From Candidatus Syntrophocurvum alkaliphilum (GTDB taxonomy: Bacteria; Bacillota; Syntrophomonadia; Syntrophomonadales; Syntrophomonadaceae), in assembly GCF_009734445.1 (NCBI RefSeq), contig NZ_CP046457.1, forward strand, positions 1,792,001 through 1,856,000: DNA of 64,000 bases, written 5' to 3'. The notes under the pieces are model-generated. The model was not told the DNA's origin, did no database searches, and saw only the letters and a program-made list of their open reading frames with translations. A program made the translations under genes and the position numbers. This document shows, in pieces, positions 62,810-64,000 of this stretch; the stretch's first letter is position 1, and every line of letters starts with the position of its first letter.

Positions 62810-62901
62810 GCAACGCCTTGTTGCATTTTTGTAAATTAAGCACACTTAATTTGCTGTTAAACAAAGAAAATAAAGGGAAATATTGTGTTGCATAAATGCA
62901 A
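62810..62901 (-). promoter_or_regulatory. Palindrome cluster, candidate enhancer sites for a sigma-54 activator
   Basis: Three palindromes stand 75-165 bases upstream of the sigma-54 promoter: GCAAC-N5-GTTGC (62810-62824), AAATTAAG-CACA-CTTAATTT (62833-62852) and TTGCAT-AA-ATGCAA (62888-62901); TTGCATTTTTGTAA (62821-62834) is a degenerate version of the last. This is the usual distance for enhancer-binding activators. No activator gene is in the window. Confidence 0.45.
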
Positions 62902-62906
62902 TGAAG

Positions 62907-62930
62907 AAGCGGTGCTAAACACCGCTTTTT
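62907..62930. terminator. Stem-loop after yjfB, probably a terminator
   Basis: AAGCGGTG-CTAAA-CACCGCTT; TTTATT follows on the plus strand, CTTC on the minus strand. It lies nine bases past the yjfB stop and isolates the sigma-54 unit. Confidence 0.6.
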
Positions 62931-62938
62931 ATTATCCT

Positions 62939-63133
62939 CTATCCTCGAACATCAATCTTACCACCAATATGTGGGTGTACTGATTGCTCCATAGCCTTTA
63001 CATTATCCATAAGCTCAGTCAACATTTCACAATTTTGAGTAGCAGTATCCATAGCCATTTTTAATACAGAAACACTAGCAGACTGCTTAAGTTTTGACTC
63101 ATTTAGCGATATAGATAAAGCCGCTACATCCAT
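62939..63133 (-). CDS. YjfB-like putative motility protein
   Basis: A 64-residue helical protein with MDVAALSISLNESKLKQ at the N-terminus, AVSVLKMAMDTA-like text (SVSVLKMAMDTATQN) and a C-terminal VHPHIGGKIDVRG, matching the short YjfB family (putative motility protein, often sigma-D controlled). Molecular role unknown. ATG 63133 follows AAGGAGTGGG, 12 bases after the preceding gene, so the two are cotranscribed. Confidence 0.8.
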   Translation of the reverse strand: MDVAALSISLNESKLKQSASVSVLKMAMDTATQNCEMLTELMDNVKAMEQSVHPHIGGKIDVRG

Positions 63134-63145
63134 TATCCCACTCCT

Positions 63146-63514
63146 TTATGACAAAATATATGGCTTTATAGTTTTCTCAATCTCCTTTTTCCATTCCTGA
63201 AATGCAGGTAATAAACTTGACTTCATAAGTTCTAAACCCTTTGCAGGTTCCTTATTCTCATAGGTTGCTACCATTTGGTCAACTGAATCACGCATTTTTT
63301 GGCTTTTATTTTCCAAATTGTTCTCTGGAAGTTTTTCTAGCATAGGTTGCATTGCACTTTCTATGGAAGAATATCCTACAACAAGATCATTAAACATCAT
63401 AAGGGTTTCTTCAAATTTTCCTTCTTCAGTCTTTAGTTTTACTTGCTCTAAACCACTGTCCATGGTTTCTAATAATTCTAAGATTCTTACTATTACTTCA
63501 TAATACTTTTCCAT
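63146..63514 (-). CDS. Conserved helical protein of a motility neighbourhood, unknown function
   Basis: A 122-residue acidic, all-helical protein without signal peptide or membrane segment. Motif-like features are EKYYEVIVRILELLETMDSGL at 2-22, a central FNDLVVGYSSIESAM and WKKEIEKTIKPYI near the end. I do not recognise a named family with confidence. It sits 12 bases before yjfB and near flagellar genes, so a motility-linked or chaperone-like role is possible. ATG 63514 follows GTGAGG. Confidence 0.65.
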   Translation of the reverse strand: MEKYYEVIVRILELLETMDSGLEQVKLKTEEGKFEETLMMFNDLVVGYSSIESAMQPMLEKLPENNLENKSQKMRDSVDQMVATYENKEPAKGLELMKSSLLPAFQEWKKEIEKTIKPYILS

Positions 63515-63583
63515 AATAAATATACCTCACACACCTTGTAAAAATATTCTAAATAGATAGTTCTTATTTTTCTATAAAATTAA

Positions 63584-63997
63584 TTATCTCCTATAGTATG
63601 TATCATCGTTTTTGATGCTTTCTCCAAATTGTTTAGCTAATTTATTAAATGATTTAATTAATCCTAACATACTAAATAATAGTCCTAAAACTGTTATAGC
63701 TAATAAACTTAATAAAAATGCAAATCCATATTCTTTATCAAGTAAAAAATAAACTGTCCCTGCTATACCAATTATTATTATAAAAGACATCAATATTTTT
63801 ATTACTAGTATTATCTTTTTATCAATAGCAACATCAGGCTCTTCCTGTGACGGTTCTCTTTTATCATCAAGGGGTTCATCTTCTAGGTGCGAATTTAGCC
63901 TGAGCTGATTCTGATTATTATCATCATCTTGCTTGACTTCTTTTTTTCCATTCTGCTTAATGCTAGTATGTGCATTAACCTTAGCCATCATAAACAT
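63584..63997 (-). CDS. Hypothetical membrane protein with two helices
   Basis: Up to 137 residues: a polar, charged N-terminal half (Lys/Asn/Asp/Glu-rich, about 1-58) and two transmembrane helices (about 62-84 and 90-112), then a short amphipathic tail KSFNKLAKQFGESIKNDD. Not recognised. The start lies three bases from the window end, so no ribosome binding site can be seen and the gene may begin further upstream or at the internal ATG 63988. Confidence 0.55.
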   Translation of the reverse strand: MFMMAKVNAHTSIKQNGKKEVKQDDDNNQNQLRLNSHLEDEPLDDKREPSQEEPDVAIDKKIILVIKILMSFIIIIGIAGTVYFLLDKEYGFAFLLSLLAITVLGLLFSMLGLIKSFNKLAKQFGESIKNDDTYYRR

Positions 63998-64000
63998 AAT

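Overview
The window is AT-rich DNA (about one third GC by eye) from a flagellated, low-GC Gram-positive bacterium, most likely a Clostridia-type anaerobe. The evidence is the gene set and its order: CggR-led glycolytic operon, WhiA/YvcK/RapZ, MinJ-like/CtpB/FtsEX, long-form HPF next to SecA and RF2, a split transketolase, a membrane pyrophosphatase with the K+-dependent/Na+-type signature, and sigma-D-, sigma-H- and sigma-54-like promoters. Genus is not determinable from the sequence alone. The order resembles the flagellar/secA/uvr to glycolysis/smpB arc of Bacillus chromosomes, stretched by repeats and accessory genes.

Layout. 1-4.1 kb: an MntA/HepT toxin-antitoxin pair directly behind ssrA (tmRNA), then smpB and rnr, i.e. 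the trans-translation set. 4.3-5.7 kb: an HD-domain protein and a carboxylesterase. 5.7-8.0 kb: hppA and secG. 8.1-15 kb: eno, gpmI, tpiA, pgk, gapA and cggR, all read leftward from one promoter with a probable CggR operator. 15.2-20.3 kb: rpoN, whiA, yvcK, rapZ and a PHP phosphoesterase. 21-29.1 kb (plus strand): an oligopeptide ABC importer, an amidohydrolase of the dipeptidase-like group and an RpiR regulator, a peptide-use island with a remarkable folded element between oppF and oppA. 29.2-32.6 kb: bifunctional phosphoglucose/phosphomannose isomerase, ROK sugar kinase, HAD phosphatase, small membrane protein. 33-40.7 kb: uvrC, uvrA and uvrB separated by repeats. 40.9-49.8 kb: a two-P-loop ATPase, a MinJ-like PDZ protein, CtpA/B protease, an EnvC/PcsB-like hydrolase, ftsX, ftsE and the two transketolase subunits. 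50-58.1 kb: prfB (with its programmed frameshift), pstSCAB on the opposite strand, secA and hpf. 58.5-64 kb: zinc-ribbon protein, flagellar chaperones and FlaG, a membrane protein, a sirtuin, a probable sigma-54-driven small RNA and further motility-linked small genes.

The intergenic spaces carry three families of repeats: (1) a roughly 230-bp MITE-like element with inverted ends (eight full or reduced copies), (2) a roughly 200-bp AT-rich element with a short variable hairpin near each end, and (3) very long hairpins built around GGGACGGTTCT whose variable flanking word is repeated four times per copy. The three points most worth following up are the folded element at 24.9-25.15 kb with two AGGAC-loop hairpins, the sigma-54 promoter/small RNA unit at 62.6-62.9 kb, and the fourfold concerted variation in the GGGACGGTTCT hairpins. 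No rRNA, tRNA or CRISPR array was seen.
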